From NCBI GenBank assembly GCA_003249795.1, contig QKHZ01000030.1, positions 1 to 56,285 of the forward strand: a stretch of DNA of 56,285 nt. Direction: 5' to 3'. A program made the position numbers and the translations under genes. The notes under the pieces were generated by a model that saw only the letters and a list, made by a program, of their open reading frames with translations, had not been told where the DNA came from and made no database searches. Positions 29,076-37,819 of the stretch are shown in pieces; position 1 is the stretch's first letter, and every line of letters begins with the position of its first letter. The DNA comes from a bacterium (GTDB lineage Bacteria > Planctomycetota > SZUA-567).

Positions 29076-29355
29076 TAGAGGACGTTCTCAATTAAGCAGG
29101 CAGTCGCAGATGAGAGCAAACCGGATAGATGTAAGGAATAACAGCGAAGGCTATGCCATTCATAGTCAAACTGTTACGACGAAACAGATATCCGGTTTGC
29201 TCTCACAACAAGAAAAAATTCAACATGCATCTTCTTGCGCTTTTCCTCTTCGTTATCGCGTCTTACCGATCAATAAGGTCGCTTTCGCCGCGACGCCTAG
29301 ATGAAAAATGCAAAAAGATGTCTGCGGCTACCTGATTAATTGAGAACGCCCTCTA
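29076..29355. repeat. Nested inverted repeats, possible MITE remnant
   Basis: Outer arms of 35 bp (29076-29110 and 29321-29355) are inverted copies with four mismatches. Inner arms of 17 bp (29111-29127 and 29189-29205) are perfect inverted copies. On the left the arms touch; on the right 115 bp separate them. The right outer arm overlaps the last codons of the HAD phosphatase gene. There is no coding frame with an SD inside. Confidence 0.65.
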
Positions 29356-29956
29356 ATATTGTGCGTAATTTTACCGGATCTGTAAAGAGGATGGCTTGTA
29401 ATCCAGCCGCTTTTGCCCCATCAACGTTTTTCTGCAGGTCATCGATAAACAGACATGACCCGGCGTCCACACCAACAGATTCTACGGCTGCGCGATACAT
29501 CGCCGAACTCGGCTTGACCTCTCCCACCTCAAAACTGAGGGCAGGTTTCTGTACCTTTTGCAGAAACGGGTATGTTTTTAAAAGATAATTCCAATGCAAC
29601 GGATCGGTATCGGAAAGAATCGTAACAGGCAGCTTTGCATAAACCTCATCAAACAGTTGCGGCATCAGCGGCATCGGTTCAAAGATCGAGCACCAGATTT
29701 CGACAAACTCATCATAGGTCGGATTGATTTCGAGTGTCTGACAAACCGCTTCATAAAATTCCTGCGGACTCAATTTGCCTACGCTGTAACGGCAAAACAA
29801 GTCATGCTTCGACAGATGCATAATCACATCTTCAGTCGTCGATTCCTTGACCCCGAGTCCTGAGAGTCTGCCGAGTAAACCCTTGGCCGGATTGATCTGA
29901 ACAAGTACCCGCCCCAGATCAAAGATTACTGCACGGATTGGTGTTGTTGCTGCCAC
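29336..29956 (-). CDS. HAD superfamily hydrolase, YihX-like subfamily
   Basis: This phosphatase-type HAD protein of 206 residues has motif I F-D-L-G-R-V-L (nucleophile D13) with Gly in place of the second Asp, as in the YihX/epoxide-hydrolase-like group. Motif II is I-L-S-D-T, motif III Lys is in G-E-V-K-P-S and motif IV is F-I-D-D. A helical cap lies at about residues 25-85. I choose GTG 29956, which has AGGAG 9 nt upstream; the longer frame begins at a TTG touching the previous gene's stop. The last codons lie inside an inverted-repeat arm. It follows the lipoprotein gene closely and could be co-transcribed. The substrate is probably a sugar phosphate but is not determined. Confidence 0.85.
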   Translation of the reverse strand: MAATTPIRAVIFDLGRVLVQINPAKGLLGRLSGLGVKESTTEDVIMHLSKHDLFCRYSVGKLSPQEFYEAVCQTLEINPTYDEFVEIWCSIFEPMPLMPQLFDEVYAKLPVTILSDTDPLHWNYLLKTYPFLQKVQKPALSFEVGEVKPSSAMYRAAVESVGVDAGSCLFIDDLQKNVDGAKAAGLQAILFTDPVKLRTILEGVLN

Positions 29957-30025
29957 AGGAATATTGCTCCTGCCTATTTTTCCCAAATTGAAAACGCACT
30001 GACGATAACTCAAAAATGAGAACAA

Positions 30026-30988
30026 TTATTCTCTGAGCGAATCCGACGGATGGCTGAAGAGGAAGAAGCGGCGTTTCGTTTTCGGAGACTCTTCTTCCTT
30101 AACCGGTTCCGGCTCCTGAACCGGCGCAATTTCGCGCTGCCCATAACGCGAGGCAGCCGGTTCTCCCGCTTCTGTTTCTTCAGCGGCAACAGGCTCCTGC
30201 GTCGTATCGACTGCCTCTGCGGAACGATCAGCCGGACTCTTTTCTGCCGATTCGGACGACTCCATCATATCCTGAAACGGTTGTTGCACCGGCGTTGTCG
30301 ATCCTGCCGCTGGGGCCTCGCGTCCAGACTCAAACGGATTCGGACGGACATCCGCAGGACGTACTGGTTCACGAACCGTTTCTAAATCATCTGTCCGGTA
30401 CGACTGCGGCTCTGTCAGTTCAGGCGCAGCGGGAGAAGTTGGCGACCGCCTCGGGATCCGCTTGAGCCAGCGCGAAATTCCAGATTCCGATTCATTCAAC
30501 CCGTCCGGATTGCTGCGGCGTTCTTCGACTGTCGCAGATCGGACGCGGCCGTCAGTCACCGCGGTCCATTCATCCGGCATCCCGTTTCCGGTCAGGTCAC
30601 GCCCACTCTCAATCAGCGTTCCGTATTGCGAGCGGGTAAAGGTGTCGAGAATGCCATCGTGATTTCCGTCGACGCTCTCCTGCACGATCCCGCCAAGTTC
30701 ATAGCGCTTGCGCAAATCGATCCGCCCATCCGAATCCCGGTCAGCTTCTTCCATCGCCAGACGCCCCTGCTCGTAAAACCGCCACAGGTCGATGCGCCCA
30801 TCCCGATTATAAGCGTCAAACTCTTCAGCGACGACCAGATCGTTTTCAAAAAAACGCGTTCCCTGCCAGCCTTCGGGACTGACAACATGGTTATCGGTCA
30901 GAAGGGCCCGTGGATTCGGCTCATTACACCCGCACAGCAGCATCGCCACCCCTGCCAGCGTTCCACACATCACTCCAACCCGCCCCAT
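30026..30988 (-). CDS. Lipoprotein with Asp-rich calcium-binding-like repeats
   Basis: A 320-residue precursor has a lipobox L-L-C-G-C (lipidated Cys21). The mature N-terminal half (about 50-130) contains at least three D-x-N/D-x-D-G-x-I/L-D loops (DAYNRDGRIDL, DRDSDGRIDL, DGNHDGILD), like single EF-hand or dockerin loops in a repeating Y/F-E-x-G/D pattern. The C-terminal half is Pro/Glu/Ser-rich, low complexity and probably extended. The start at 30988 has an ideal AGGAGG. The loop spacing suggests calcium-stabilised repeats on the outer membrane or periplasmic side. The function is unknown. Repeat copy B lies directly upstream. Confidence 0.7.
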   Translation of the reverse strand: MGRVGVMCGTLAGVAMLLCGCNEPNPRALLTDNHVVSPEGWQGTRFFENDLVVAEEFDAYNRDGRIDLWRFYEQGRLAMEEADRDSDGRIDLRKRYELGGIVQESVDGNHDGILDTFTRSQYGTLIESGRDLTGNGMPDEWTAVTDGRVRSATVEERRSNPDGLNESESGISRWLKRIPRRSPTSPAAPELTEPQSYRTDDLETVREPVRPADVRPNPFESGREAPAAGSTTPVQQPFQDMMESSESAEKSPADRSAEAVDTTQEPVAAEETEAGEPAASRYGQREIAPVQEPEPVKEEESPKTKRRFFLFSHPSDSLRE

Positions 30989-31006
30989 AACCAACCTCCT
31001 TTTTTA

Positions 31007-31101
31007 CCAACGCTAAGCGTTGGATCACTTTAATGCGTTTTTACGTTTTATTTGCAACCGGCATGTCTTCGACATTCATGCCATTTTTGCCGCATCGATT
31101 T
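31007..31101 (-). repeat. Dispersed repeat copy B with palindrome in front of an SD
   Basis: This 95-bp element aligns to copy A at 2654-2749. The proximal palindrome is CCAACGC-TAA-GCGTTGG, and a second, less perfect palindrome starts with GGCATGTC. On the minus strand the first palindrome is followed by an A-run and AGGAGG of the lipoprotein gene. A and B differ inside the palindrome loop and tail, so they are not a recent copy. Confidence 0.7.
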
Positions 31102-31399
31102 CAACTCCTCTATGCGGACAAAGGGTACAGCAGCCTGCTGCTTACAAAGAGACTTATCCTGTTTATCGGCATACAAAACCAGATTACTGATAGAATTTTA
31201 CGATGTTTTGCATTTGACCCAAGCACACTCTCAACCCATAAACAACAGAGATTTTACGCACAAACTAGGAAAAGCGGATGAAGGTATGGCAATCTATCGC
31301 AAGCGTGGTTGTGCAGCGATAGTCAGTCATATCGAATCCGCGCTGACGCCGCTTTGTGTGTGAAAGATCTGGATCCTGAATTCTCGCAGAAATGGAAAA
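31102..31399. other. Intergenic region without a clear gene
   Basis: About 300 bp lie between two minus-strand genes. Open frames on the plus strand here lack start signals. I see no terminator with a good stem for the upstream gene. Confidence 0.4.
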
Positions 31400-33316
31400 C
31401 TACTCTTTTTCCGTCTGATCCGATGCTGCCGCCCGACGACCGACATGGATCAAGCACGCAGACAGAAGATTTGCCAGTGCCTTTTCCGGCACAACAAACC
31501 GACAGTCCATCTGCCCGCCATGAGCGCAACTTGTCCAGACAAACGGCTCGCCTTCGGTTTTGAATGTCGAGAATTCCGATAACTGCCGTGCGGCAAGCTC
31601 TTCTGACGACAAACCGAATCTGGCAACACCAGCGGCCGACTGGATCATCTGCATCGGGTTCATTGCCGAAAGCGAACACCAGGGACCGGGAAGATCACTT
31701 TTAACTGACGCGACCGCCTGCTCAAAAATCGGCTTGATTTCAGGTTGCTTTTGGCCTGTATCGGCTGCTGCATCAACCGATCCTCGCCCCTGATAGCGGT
31801 CGAGGACGATTTTGATCGCGCGCAGACACGTCAGCTCCGCGGTTTCATCCTGCCGCAAGCCTGTAGTTGCAATCACCGTAATCTCTCCGGCTTGTGTGAC
31901 GTAATACCGTTGTGGTTTGTCCATGTCTCCCAGTCCGAGAGAGCCGGTTTGGATCTGTGTTGAAAATGTATGGACTGCAAAACCACCGAGATTACGCGTT
32001 TCTTTTTCCAGCTTCTGGTTCAGGCGGATTCCGTTCTGTTCCAGCAGTTCAACCAGCGGCCCTTTGTCCAGTGCAGTCAATACAGATTCGGCAAACATTT
32101 CCGCCGCCGCAGGATTGCGCCACCGAACTAAACGCAGCACAACCGGACCGGTCTCTTCATATCCGGCTTCAGGGGCGATCATCCCCATAGCGGTTTCAAC
32201 CGGATCGGCTTTTTCCAGAAGCGGGACAAGGTCGGAAGCAGCTTTACGAACATCAACGTTCATCCCACCGGACAAGCCCGAGGCCAGCGACAGCCCGAGG
32301 CCCTCGACCCACTCTGTCCACATCGCAGGCCACAACCGCGATTCATTGACCGAAACGCAATCGTCCGGCAAAAGTTTTCCGCACTGCAGATCGTGATCGT
32401 TGACCTGCTGGAATATATATTCCATTGATGAACCGACACGCGGGGTAAGCATCGCGCTCAGATGCCACTGGCTCTGCCTGCGCTCTGCGGTGACGGCCAG
32501 CAACTTGATCTGTTCAAGCCGTTTCTGAAGGCGGGCGAAACCATCACGCAACAGGACATTGAGCGGATGCTCTGCGCGCTGTTCTTCCGGCGCCACTTCC
32601 GCAACCAGATCATCGCGCAGTAACCGGAACTGGCTGCTTAGCCACGCTACATTGATCTGGAAAAATTTCTGCACATCCATCTTCAACGTAAACTGTTTTT
32701 CCGGCAACGGCAGCATGCGCTCTTTCTGCAGATGCGCGTAGTTTGCCCGAACCAGTTTCAGCGCATCAATATCGTTACCAAGAAGCGCGATGTTTCCGGC
32801 CTGCACATCGAGAAAGAACTGCACCGTCCCTTCGAGGGTATGCTCCTGAAAGGTCGCTATATCATTGCCGGTAGCTTCTTCCCGGATTGCAGGCTGGCCG
32901 ATCAGGATGCGGCGGTACTCGAGCTTGTCCAGAATCGGAAACGCGGCGACCCAGACGACGGGTTTGTCCGAAGCCGACTGCATCAGGAAAAATGTTACGC
33001 GCGCTGACGGCGGCAGCCCCTGAAGCGACGGGTTGCGCAAAACCGGCCCCAGAATCAGCCGCAGCGGTTGCCGCAGCGGTGAGTACGGATAAAGCGAAGT
33101 TAGAGCAGCGGAAAGGTCGTCTTCAGCGTGATCAATATCTTTGAGTTCAATCAACACCACCAGCGGCGGAAGGGCTTCAAACACATCCTGCTGCGCCTGC
33201 ACTGGCGACTGGATAAAAAACATTGCAAGAAAACCGCAAACAATACACAACAACAGATGCGCACGGCTCATGAGCAGCACAAACCTTTTTACTGAAGTTC
33301 TGTTGTTTCTGTGCAT
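31400..33316 (-). CDS. Large exported protein of unknown function
   Basis: This 638-residue protein has a signal peptide (basic start, hydrophobic core of about 17 residues, A-x-A-like end near V-Q-A-Q). The mature part has no transmembrane helix, cysteine pattern or repeat I recognise. Alternating V/L-I/F strands and the segments F-F-L-D-V-Q-A-G-N-I-A-L-L-G and F-V-V-P-E-K resemble the two-halved periplasmic 'DUF3352-like' style of protein seen in PVC genomes, but I cannot confirm that. The ATG at 33316 is preceded by GGGAG. It follows proA with a 48-bp gap on the same strand and may share its transcript. There is no hint to its role. Confidence 0.65.
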   Translation of the reverse strand: MHRNNRTSVKRFVLLMSRAHLLLCIVCGFLAMFFIQSPVQAQQDVFEALPPLVVLIELKDIDHAEDDLSAALTSLYPYSPLRQPLRLILGPVLRNPSLQGLPPSARVTFFLMQSASDKPVVWVAAFPILDKLEYRRILIGQPAIREEATGNDIATFQEHTLEGTVQFFLDVQAGNIALLGNDIDALKLVRANYAHLQKERMLPLPEKQFTLKMDVQKFFQINVAWLSSQFRLLRDDLVAEVAPEEQRAEHPLNVLLRDGFARLQKRLEQIKLLAVTAERRQSQWHLSAMLTPRVGSSMEYIFQQVNDHDLQCGKLLPDDCVSVNESRLWPAMWTEWVEGLGLSLASGLSGGMNVDVRKAASDLVPLLEKADPVETAMGMIAPEAGYEETGPVVLRLVRWRNPAAAEMFAESVLTALDKGPLVELLEQNGIRLNQKLEKETRNLGGFAVHTFSTQIQTGSLGLGDMDKPQRYYVTQAGEITVIATTGLRQDETAELTCLRAIKIVLDRYQGRGSVDAAADTGQKQPEIKPIFEQAVASVKSDLPGPWCSLSAMNPMQMIQSAAGVARFGLSSEELAARQLSEFSTFKTEGEPFVWTSCAHGGQMDCRFVVPEKALANLLSACLIHVGRRAAASDQTEKE

Positions 33317-33364
33317 CAAAACCGGCTCCCGCAAGAGTCAAAATGATTTGAGGAGATCAACCGT

Positions 33365-34627
33365 TCAGCTGCGGATCTGGCCCTCGCCTTCAACGATCCA
33401 CTTATACGTCGTCAACCCTTCCAACCCGACAGGACCGCGCGCATGGATCTTGTCTGTACTGATACCGATCTCTGCGCCGAGGCCGTATTCAAATCCGTCA
33501 CTGAAACGGGTCGAGGCATTGACCATTACTGACGAACTGTCAATCTCGCGTTTGAAGCGGTCGGCTGCCTCCACATCGCGCGTGATAATCGCGTCGGTAT
33601 GGTGCGAGCCGTATGTATTGATGTGGCTGATGGCCTGATCGATCGACTTTACCACGCCGATGCTTAAAACCAGATCAAGATATTCCGTGCCCCAGTCTTC
33701 GGCGGAAGCGGGTTTTACGCCTTTGCCCTTACACACCGCGCGAACCGTCTCATCACCCCGCACCTCGACTTTCGCCGCCTTCAGCGCCTTGACCACGGCA
33801 GGAAGAAATTCCTTGGCCACACTTTCGTGCACCAGCAGCGTCTCCATTGCGTTGCACACACCGGGGCGCTGCGCTTTGGCATTGACCGCAATCGTCTGCG
33901 CCATCGTCAAGTCTGCGGCGCGGTCAACATAAACATGGCAGATGCCGTCAAGATGCTTGATCATCGGGATCGTACTGTGATCCATAATCACCTGAACCAG
34001 ACCCTTGCCGCCGCGCGGAACGACAACGTCAATATACCGGTTGAGTTTGAGCAGCTCCGGCACCAGCGCCCGGTCAGTCGTCTTTACGACCTGAACCGTG
34101 TCCTTCGGCAACCCGCATTCAGCCAGCGCCTCAGAAATTACTTTGCCAAGCGCAAGGTTTGTGTGAATCGCCTCTTTGCCTCCGCGCAGAATCGCGGCAT
34201 TCCCGCTTTTCAGACACAGCGCAGCGGCGTCGATTGTTACATTCGGCCGCGATTCAAAAATAATCAGCACCACCCCGAGCGGAACCCGAACCCGCGAAAG
34301 GCGAAGCCCGTTCGGACGCGTCCAGCCATCCAGCACATTACCAATCGGATCGGGTAGCGCCATGACCTGCTGCACGCCCTGCACCATCTTGTCCAGCCGC
34401 GCATTGTCAATTTTCAGCCGGTCAAGCATCGCAGACGACAGTCCCGCTTTCTTTCCGGCCACGAGATCTTTTTTATTGGCCGCCATGATAGACTTGACCT
34501 GTTTTTTCAGACGCGTGCAGATCGATGCCAGCACCGCGTTTTTTAACCCGCCGCCAGCCCGCATCAACGCAGGCGAAGCCTCACGCGCAGCCGTTCCCAA
34601 TGTCATCGCTTCAGCATGAAACTTCAT
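33365..34627 (-). CDS. proA: Gamma-glutamyl phosphate reductase
   Basis: ProA reduces gamma-glutamyl phosphate with NADPH to glutamate-5-semialdehyde in proline biosynthesis. The 420 residues belong to the aldehyde dehydrogenase superfamily, with nucleophile Cys in R-P-G-V-C-N-A-M-E-T, the conserved P-L-G-V-V-L-I-I-F-E-S-R-P-N-V-T segment and R-G-G-K-E-A. It follows proB by 33 bp, so proB and proA form one operon and the labile intermediate can be channelled. The only insert between them is the CAACGC palindrome plus an A-rich SD, which may set ProA translation separately. A proC is not in the window. Confidence 0.96.
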   Translation of the reverse strand: MKFHAEAMTLGTAAREASPALMRAGGGLKNAVLASICTRLKKQVKSIMAANKKDLVAGKKAGLSSAMLDRLKIDNARLDKMVQGVQQVMALPDPIGNVLDGWTRPNGLRLSRVRVPLGVVLIIFESRPNVTIDAAALCLKSGNAAILRGGKEAIHTNLALGKVISEALAECGLPKDTVQVVKTTDRALVPELLKLNRYIDVVVPRGGKGLVQVIMDHSTIPMIKHLDGICHVYVDRAADLTMAQTIAVNAKAQRPGVCNAMETLLVHESVAKEFLPAVVKALKAAKVEVRGDETVRAVCKGKGVKPASAEDWGTEYLDLVLSIGVVKSIDQAISHINTYGSHHTDAIITRDVEAADRFKREIDSSSVMVNASTRFSDGFEYGLGAEIGISTDKIHARGPVGLEGLTTYKWIVEGEGQIRS

Positions 34628-34644
34628 TTATCAACTCCTTTTTT

Positions 34645-34660
34645 CAACGCTGTGCGTTGG
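34645..34660 (-). repeat. CAACGC palindrome between proB and proA
   Basis: CAACGC-TGT-GCGTTG plus one G touches the proB stop codon. On the minus strand it is followed by AAAAAAGGAG, the proA ribosome-binding site. This is the short form only; the second palindrome of copies A and B is absent because proB coding sequence begins here. Confidence 0.65.
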
Positions 34661-35806
34661 TTAAGAAAGAACGAGAACTAGATTGTCGCGGTGCATGACC
34701 GTCGACGGGCAGTCGTAGCCAAGAATGCCGCCATGCTCTTCATTCTTTTTTCCGGCAATCCGGCGCAACTCCTCCGCCGGAAAGTTCGACAACCCGCGCG
34801 CAATCACTTTCTTGCCCAACGAAACCACCCTCACCGTATCTCCCTCGGCAAAATCGCCATCCACTCCGCGCACACCAATAGCAAGCAGAGACGTATTCTT
34901 TTCAATCAGCGCCTTTACCGCACCGTCATCAATAAAAATTGTCCCCGACGGTTTACGACCGAAAGCAATCCACTGCTGCCGCGCGTCCAGACGCGTATCG
35001 CGCGGTTTGAAATAGGTTCCGACCTTTTCGCCGTTTAATACGCGCAGAACAACATCGTCCTCATTTCCAGCGGCCACGACCAGCGGAATTGCCGCCAAGC
35101 CCGCGCCGACTGCCGCAGCGACTTTGCTCTGCATCCCGCCCATCCCAAGAGGCCCGCCGCCGCCGGCTTTGGCAAGGATCGCATCGTCGACTTTTTCAAC
35201 ATGCGTTATCAGAGACGCCCCACCCTCAGACGGAGGACGGTCATACAGACCGGGAACGTCCGAGAGAATGAGAAGGCAGTCTGCGCCGACCATCTGGGTC
35301 ACCGACACCGCCAGCGCATCATTATCGCCGACCCGGAGTTTCAACTCTTCGACGGCAACGGTATCGTTTTCATTGACAATCGGGATGACGTCCAACTCCA
35401 GCAGCGACATCATCGTATTACGTGCATGCAGAAACCGCTGGCGCTCGTGCAATCCGTCACGCGTGAGAAGCACCTGCGCGACGGTGATGCCGTATTCCTT
35501 GAAGAGATTGTGATACATCTGCATAAGCGCGCACTGCCCGACCGCAGCAGCAGCCTGCACCACCGGCATGTCGGTCGGCCGCAACTCAAAGCCAAGTTCC
35601 GCGCATCCTGCGGCAACCGCACCGGAACTGACCAGAACAACTTTGCGGCCGTCTTTATGCAGCGTGGCAAGTTGCCGGACCAGATTCTCAATCATTGATT
35701 TTTTGACACCGCCCTTGAGCGAAGCGAGAACAGACGAACCAACTTTCACGACAATACGGGAAGCGTCTTTGAGTAAAGCGCGCTGGGACAATTCCTGAGC
35801 AGGCAC
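34661..35806 (-). CDS. proB: Glutamate 5-kinase with PUA domain
   Basis: ProB phosphorylates glutamate with ATP, the committed and proline-inhibited step of proline synthesis. It has 381 residues: an amino-acid-kinase domain (I-V-V-K-V-G-S-S-V-L, then V-L-V-S-S-G-A-V-A-A-G, and F-x-x-N-D-x-x-A-V in N-E-N-D-T-V-A-V) and a C-terminal PUA domain of about 80 residues (G-T-I-F-I-D-D-G-A onward). The preferred start is GTG at 35806, with GGAG 8 nt upstream; a longer frame starts at 35857. It is the first gene of the proBA operon. The next gene upstream, on the same strand, is an unrelated lipoprotein 115 bp away. Confidence 0.95.
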   Translation of the reverse strand: MPAQELSQRALLKDASRIVVKVGSSVLASLKGGVKKSMIENLVRQLATLHKDGRKVVLVSSGAVAAGCAELGFELRPTDMPVVQAAAAVGQCALMQMYHNLFKEYGITVAQVLLTRDGLHERQRFLHARNTMMSLLELDVIPIVNENDTVAVEELKLRVGDNDALAVSVTQMVGADCLLILSDVPGLYDRPPSEGGASLITHVEKVDDAILAKAGGGGPLGMGGMQSKVAAAVGAGLAAIPLVVAAGNEDDVVLRVLNGEKVGTYFKPRDTRLDARQQWIAFGRKPSGTIFIDDGAVKALIEKNTSLLAIGVRGVDGDFAEGDTVRVVSLGKKVIARGLSNFPAEELRRIAGKKNEEHGGILGYDCPSTVMHRDNLVLVLS

Positions 35807-35921
35807 GAACGTGGCTCCAATCACAAGAGAGTTCTGAATATCACAATAATATGCCAATCATAACCATGCAGCCGGACGGTTGCAAGGCGATTTGCATGAA
35901 TTGGTTGTACAGATAAAACGA

Positions 35922-36722
35922 CTATTTCCGTTTCACTTGCCCGTCGATCACGGTCCAGAATTTCTCTGCCGGTGTATTTTTAAACGAGATCACAGAAATC
36001 TTCATTTCTTCCAGCGGCGACAGGTCGGATACCAATGTATCATTTAGTGACAAATAGATGAGCTGCTTCCCGCGAAGAACACTGATATCTCTGACCGGAC
36101 TCTTCCATATTCTTACATTATAGAGCGGCATATTTTTCAGGGCAGACAAATCGGAGACTTCTGTATTTTCCAGATAAAGTGTTTGGACAGGACATTCGGC
36201 AATCGGTGTGAGATCGGTTAATAGAACCTTTTTATAGTTATGAATCTTAAGACTTTTTAACTGCATTTTTCTAAATGCGGAAATATCCTCAAACTCACCA
36301 TAAAGCTCAACTGTTTGAAGAGGAAGATCTGCTAACGGTGTAAGATCGCGAAGAGGGGCTTTTTCCCCTATTGTAGTGAACAAGCGACTTCCTGCATGTA
36401 TACCAATCAAATTCCCTTTTGCATCGTACTTAAATTTATTATACACCCAGCCGGATGATTCTGTTCTCAGATAATCATCCACCGTACAATTCATTTTACC
36501 CCATTCGGAATTTGCAGCGTTCAATTGCTGCATGACCTGTTTCGCTGTTTCTTGTGCTTTCGTTACACCCGGATACTGTTTTTCATATTGTACTGTCATC
36601 TCCTCTAATTTTTTCCTGATCTCTTCCCGATGCTTTTTTTTCTCGGATAGCTGCGAGTTATCCTGCTGACAACCAGATATGAAAAGCATGATCAAGATGA
36701 GGCCAACGATAACCCGATTCAT
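35922..36722 (-). CDS. Lipoprotein with leucine-rich repeats
   Basis: This 266-residue precursor has a short signal sequence and lipobox F-I-S-G-C (Cys18). A charged helix (about 25-70) follows, then from about residue 125 come roughly five repeats of the form D-L-T-P-L-A-x-L-P-L-Q-T-V/L-x-L. These are leucine-rich repeats of about 21-23 residues, of the type found in bacterial surface LRR proteins. The gene is AT-richer than its neighbours and uses A/T-ending codons more, a hint of foreign origin or low expression. Its role may be protein-protein binding at the cell envelope; no partner is suggested by position. Confidence 0.7.
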   Translation of the reverse strand: MNRVIVGLILIMLFISGCQQDNSQLSEKKKHREEIRKKLEEMTVQYEKQYPGVTKAQETAKQVMQQLNAANSEWGKMNCTVDDYLRTESSGWVYNKFKYDAKGNLIGIHAGSRLFTTIGEKAPLRDLTPLADLPLQTVELYGEFEDISAFRKMQLKSLKIHNYKKVLLTDLTPIAECPVQTLYLENTEVSDLSALKNMPLYNVRIWKSPVRDISVLRGKQLIYLSLNDTLVSDLSPLEEMKISVISFKNTPAEKFWTVIDGQVKRK

Positions 36723-36751
36723 GAATTTACTCCGAGTTCCATTTGTAAAAA

Positions 36752-37324
36752 CTATTCGAGATTGGCGTGGCGGCGGGCGTAGTCGGATTCGGTCTGGTTT
36801 TTGGCTTGCCCGACGGCCTCAGTCAGCAGCGTCGTCAGCAGGAACACCGCTTCATCAAATAACGTCCCCAGAATCTGCGTACCGCCGACCTTGCCCGGAC
36901 GCGTTGAATCCAGCGGCACCGGCAGCACCAATACAACGCCGCCACTCTCCCGCACCAACTTCGCCAGCAAACTGTCTTCGGTATAGGTCAACACCGCAAG
37001 GCTAGCGTCAGCCTTCAGTGCTTTTTCGGCAAGCGCCACCATCGTCGCAGTCGTTCCTGAACCTGAGGTGATCCACAATAAATCATCCGCACCAATCGAC
37101 GGCGTCGTCGCATCGCCAACCAGATGTACCATCAGCCCCGCGTGCATCAATCTCATGCCAAAACACTGCATCAATAAACCAGAGCGACCCGCACCAGCCA
37201 GAAATACGCGCTTTGTCGCACACAGTTTTTCAACAGCAGTATTACATGCCTCTGCACTCACCCCTGCAAGAACGGGTTTGACCTCATCCAGAATCTGCGA
37301 TAGGCGGTTCATATAATCATTCAT
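36752..37324 (-). CDS. hxlB: 6-phospho-3-hexuloisomerase (SIS domain)
   Basis: HxlB isomerises D-arabino-hex-3-ulose 6-phosphate and fructose 6-phosphate, in the ribulose monophosphate route for formaldehyde fixation or, run backwards, for pentose supply. The 190-residue length, the SIS motif G-A-G-R-S-G, the V-G-D-A-T-T-P-S segment, the S-G-S-G-x-T phosphate loop and the terminal Q-x-L-G-T-L-F-D-E-A are typical. AGGAAA precedes the ATG at 37324. The usual partner HxlA (hexulose phosphate synthase) is not adjacent, so its use here is uncertain; a generic sugar-phosphate isomerase is the alternative. Confidence 0.85.
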   Translation of the reverse strand: MNDYMNRLSQILDEVKPVLAGVSAEACNTAVEKLCATKRVFLAGAGRSGLLMQCFGMRLMHAGLMVHLVGDATTPSIGADDLLWITSGSGTTATMVALAEKALKADASLAVLTYTEDSLLAKLVRESGGVVLVLPVPLDSTRPGKVGGTQILGTLFDEAVFLLTTLLTEAVGQAKNQTESDYARRHANLE

Positions 37325-37753
37325 AGTTGTTTTCCTGTAAGGAATTACCGGATCGTATTCTCAACATTCTTATCATGTCCCAGTACGTAACTTTAGGCAA
37401 TCATTAAATCAATCCAAGTTCTGGATTGATTTATTTAAATTATATGGTTACTTTTTTAACTTATACACCACATGCATACAGAAATGTAGCTGCATATCGA
37501 GGTCAAGACAAATGTGTACTAACTTGTACCAATTAAATTTATCTTTTTATCGCTTTTGTTATGTTTTTATTTGCGTTTTCTGCAAGTTCACTATATTTTA
37601 AATTTCACTCTTTAATATCCATATTAAAAGAGCGGTTCATAAGATACGGGCACATTTATGAACTCTACTTATTTCAAATAATTAAATATCGATATTCTGC
37701 GATGGAATCATAGTCAATCGGCTGATTTTGGTCGGCTCCTCACCATCTGAATA
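37325..37753. other. AT-rich upstream region of the chemosensory operon
   Basis: This is among the most AT-rich stretches of the window. It contains a short inverted repeat GTAC-TAACTT-GTAC near 37513-37526 and several A/T runs. There is no credible gene. The region could bind a regulator or nucleoid protein and carries the promoters of hxlB (minus) and of the operon (plus). Confidence 0.45.
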
Positions 37754-37781
37754 TTGAAACATACACCAATTACATTATGGG
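37754..37781 (+). promoter_or_regulatory. Candidate promoter of the chemosensory operon
   Basis: TTGAAA (37754-37759), a 16-bp spacer and TATGGG (37776-37781) lie 38 bp before the first gene. The -10 is weak. I saw no convincing sigma-28 or sigma-54 motif. Confidence 0.35.
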
Positions 37782-37819
37782 TAATGAATATTTGAGTCGG
37801 GTTCAATATGGAGTCAATG

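Noticed and set aside
29110-29304. Small frames within the inverted-repeat interval as a transposase remnant
   Set aside because: They are short, overlap each other and show no transposase motif. The interval is better described as non-coding repeat.
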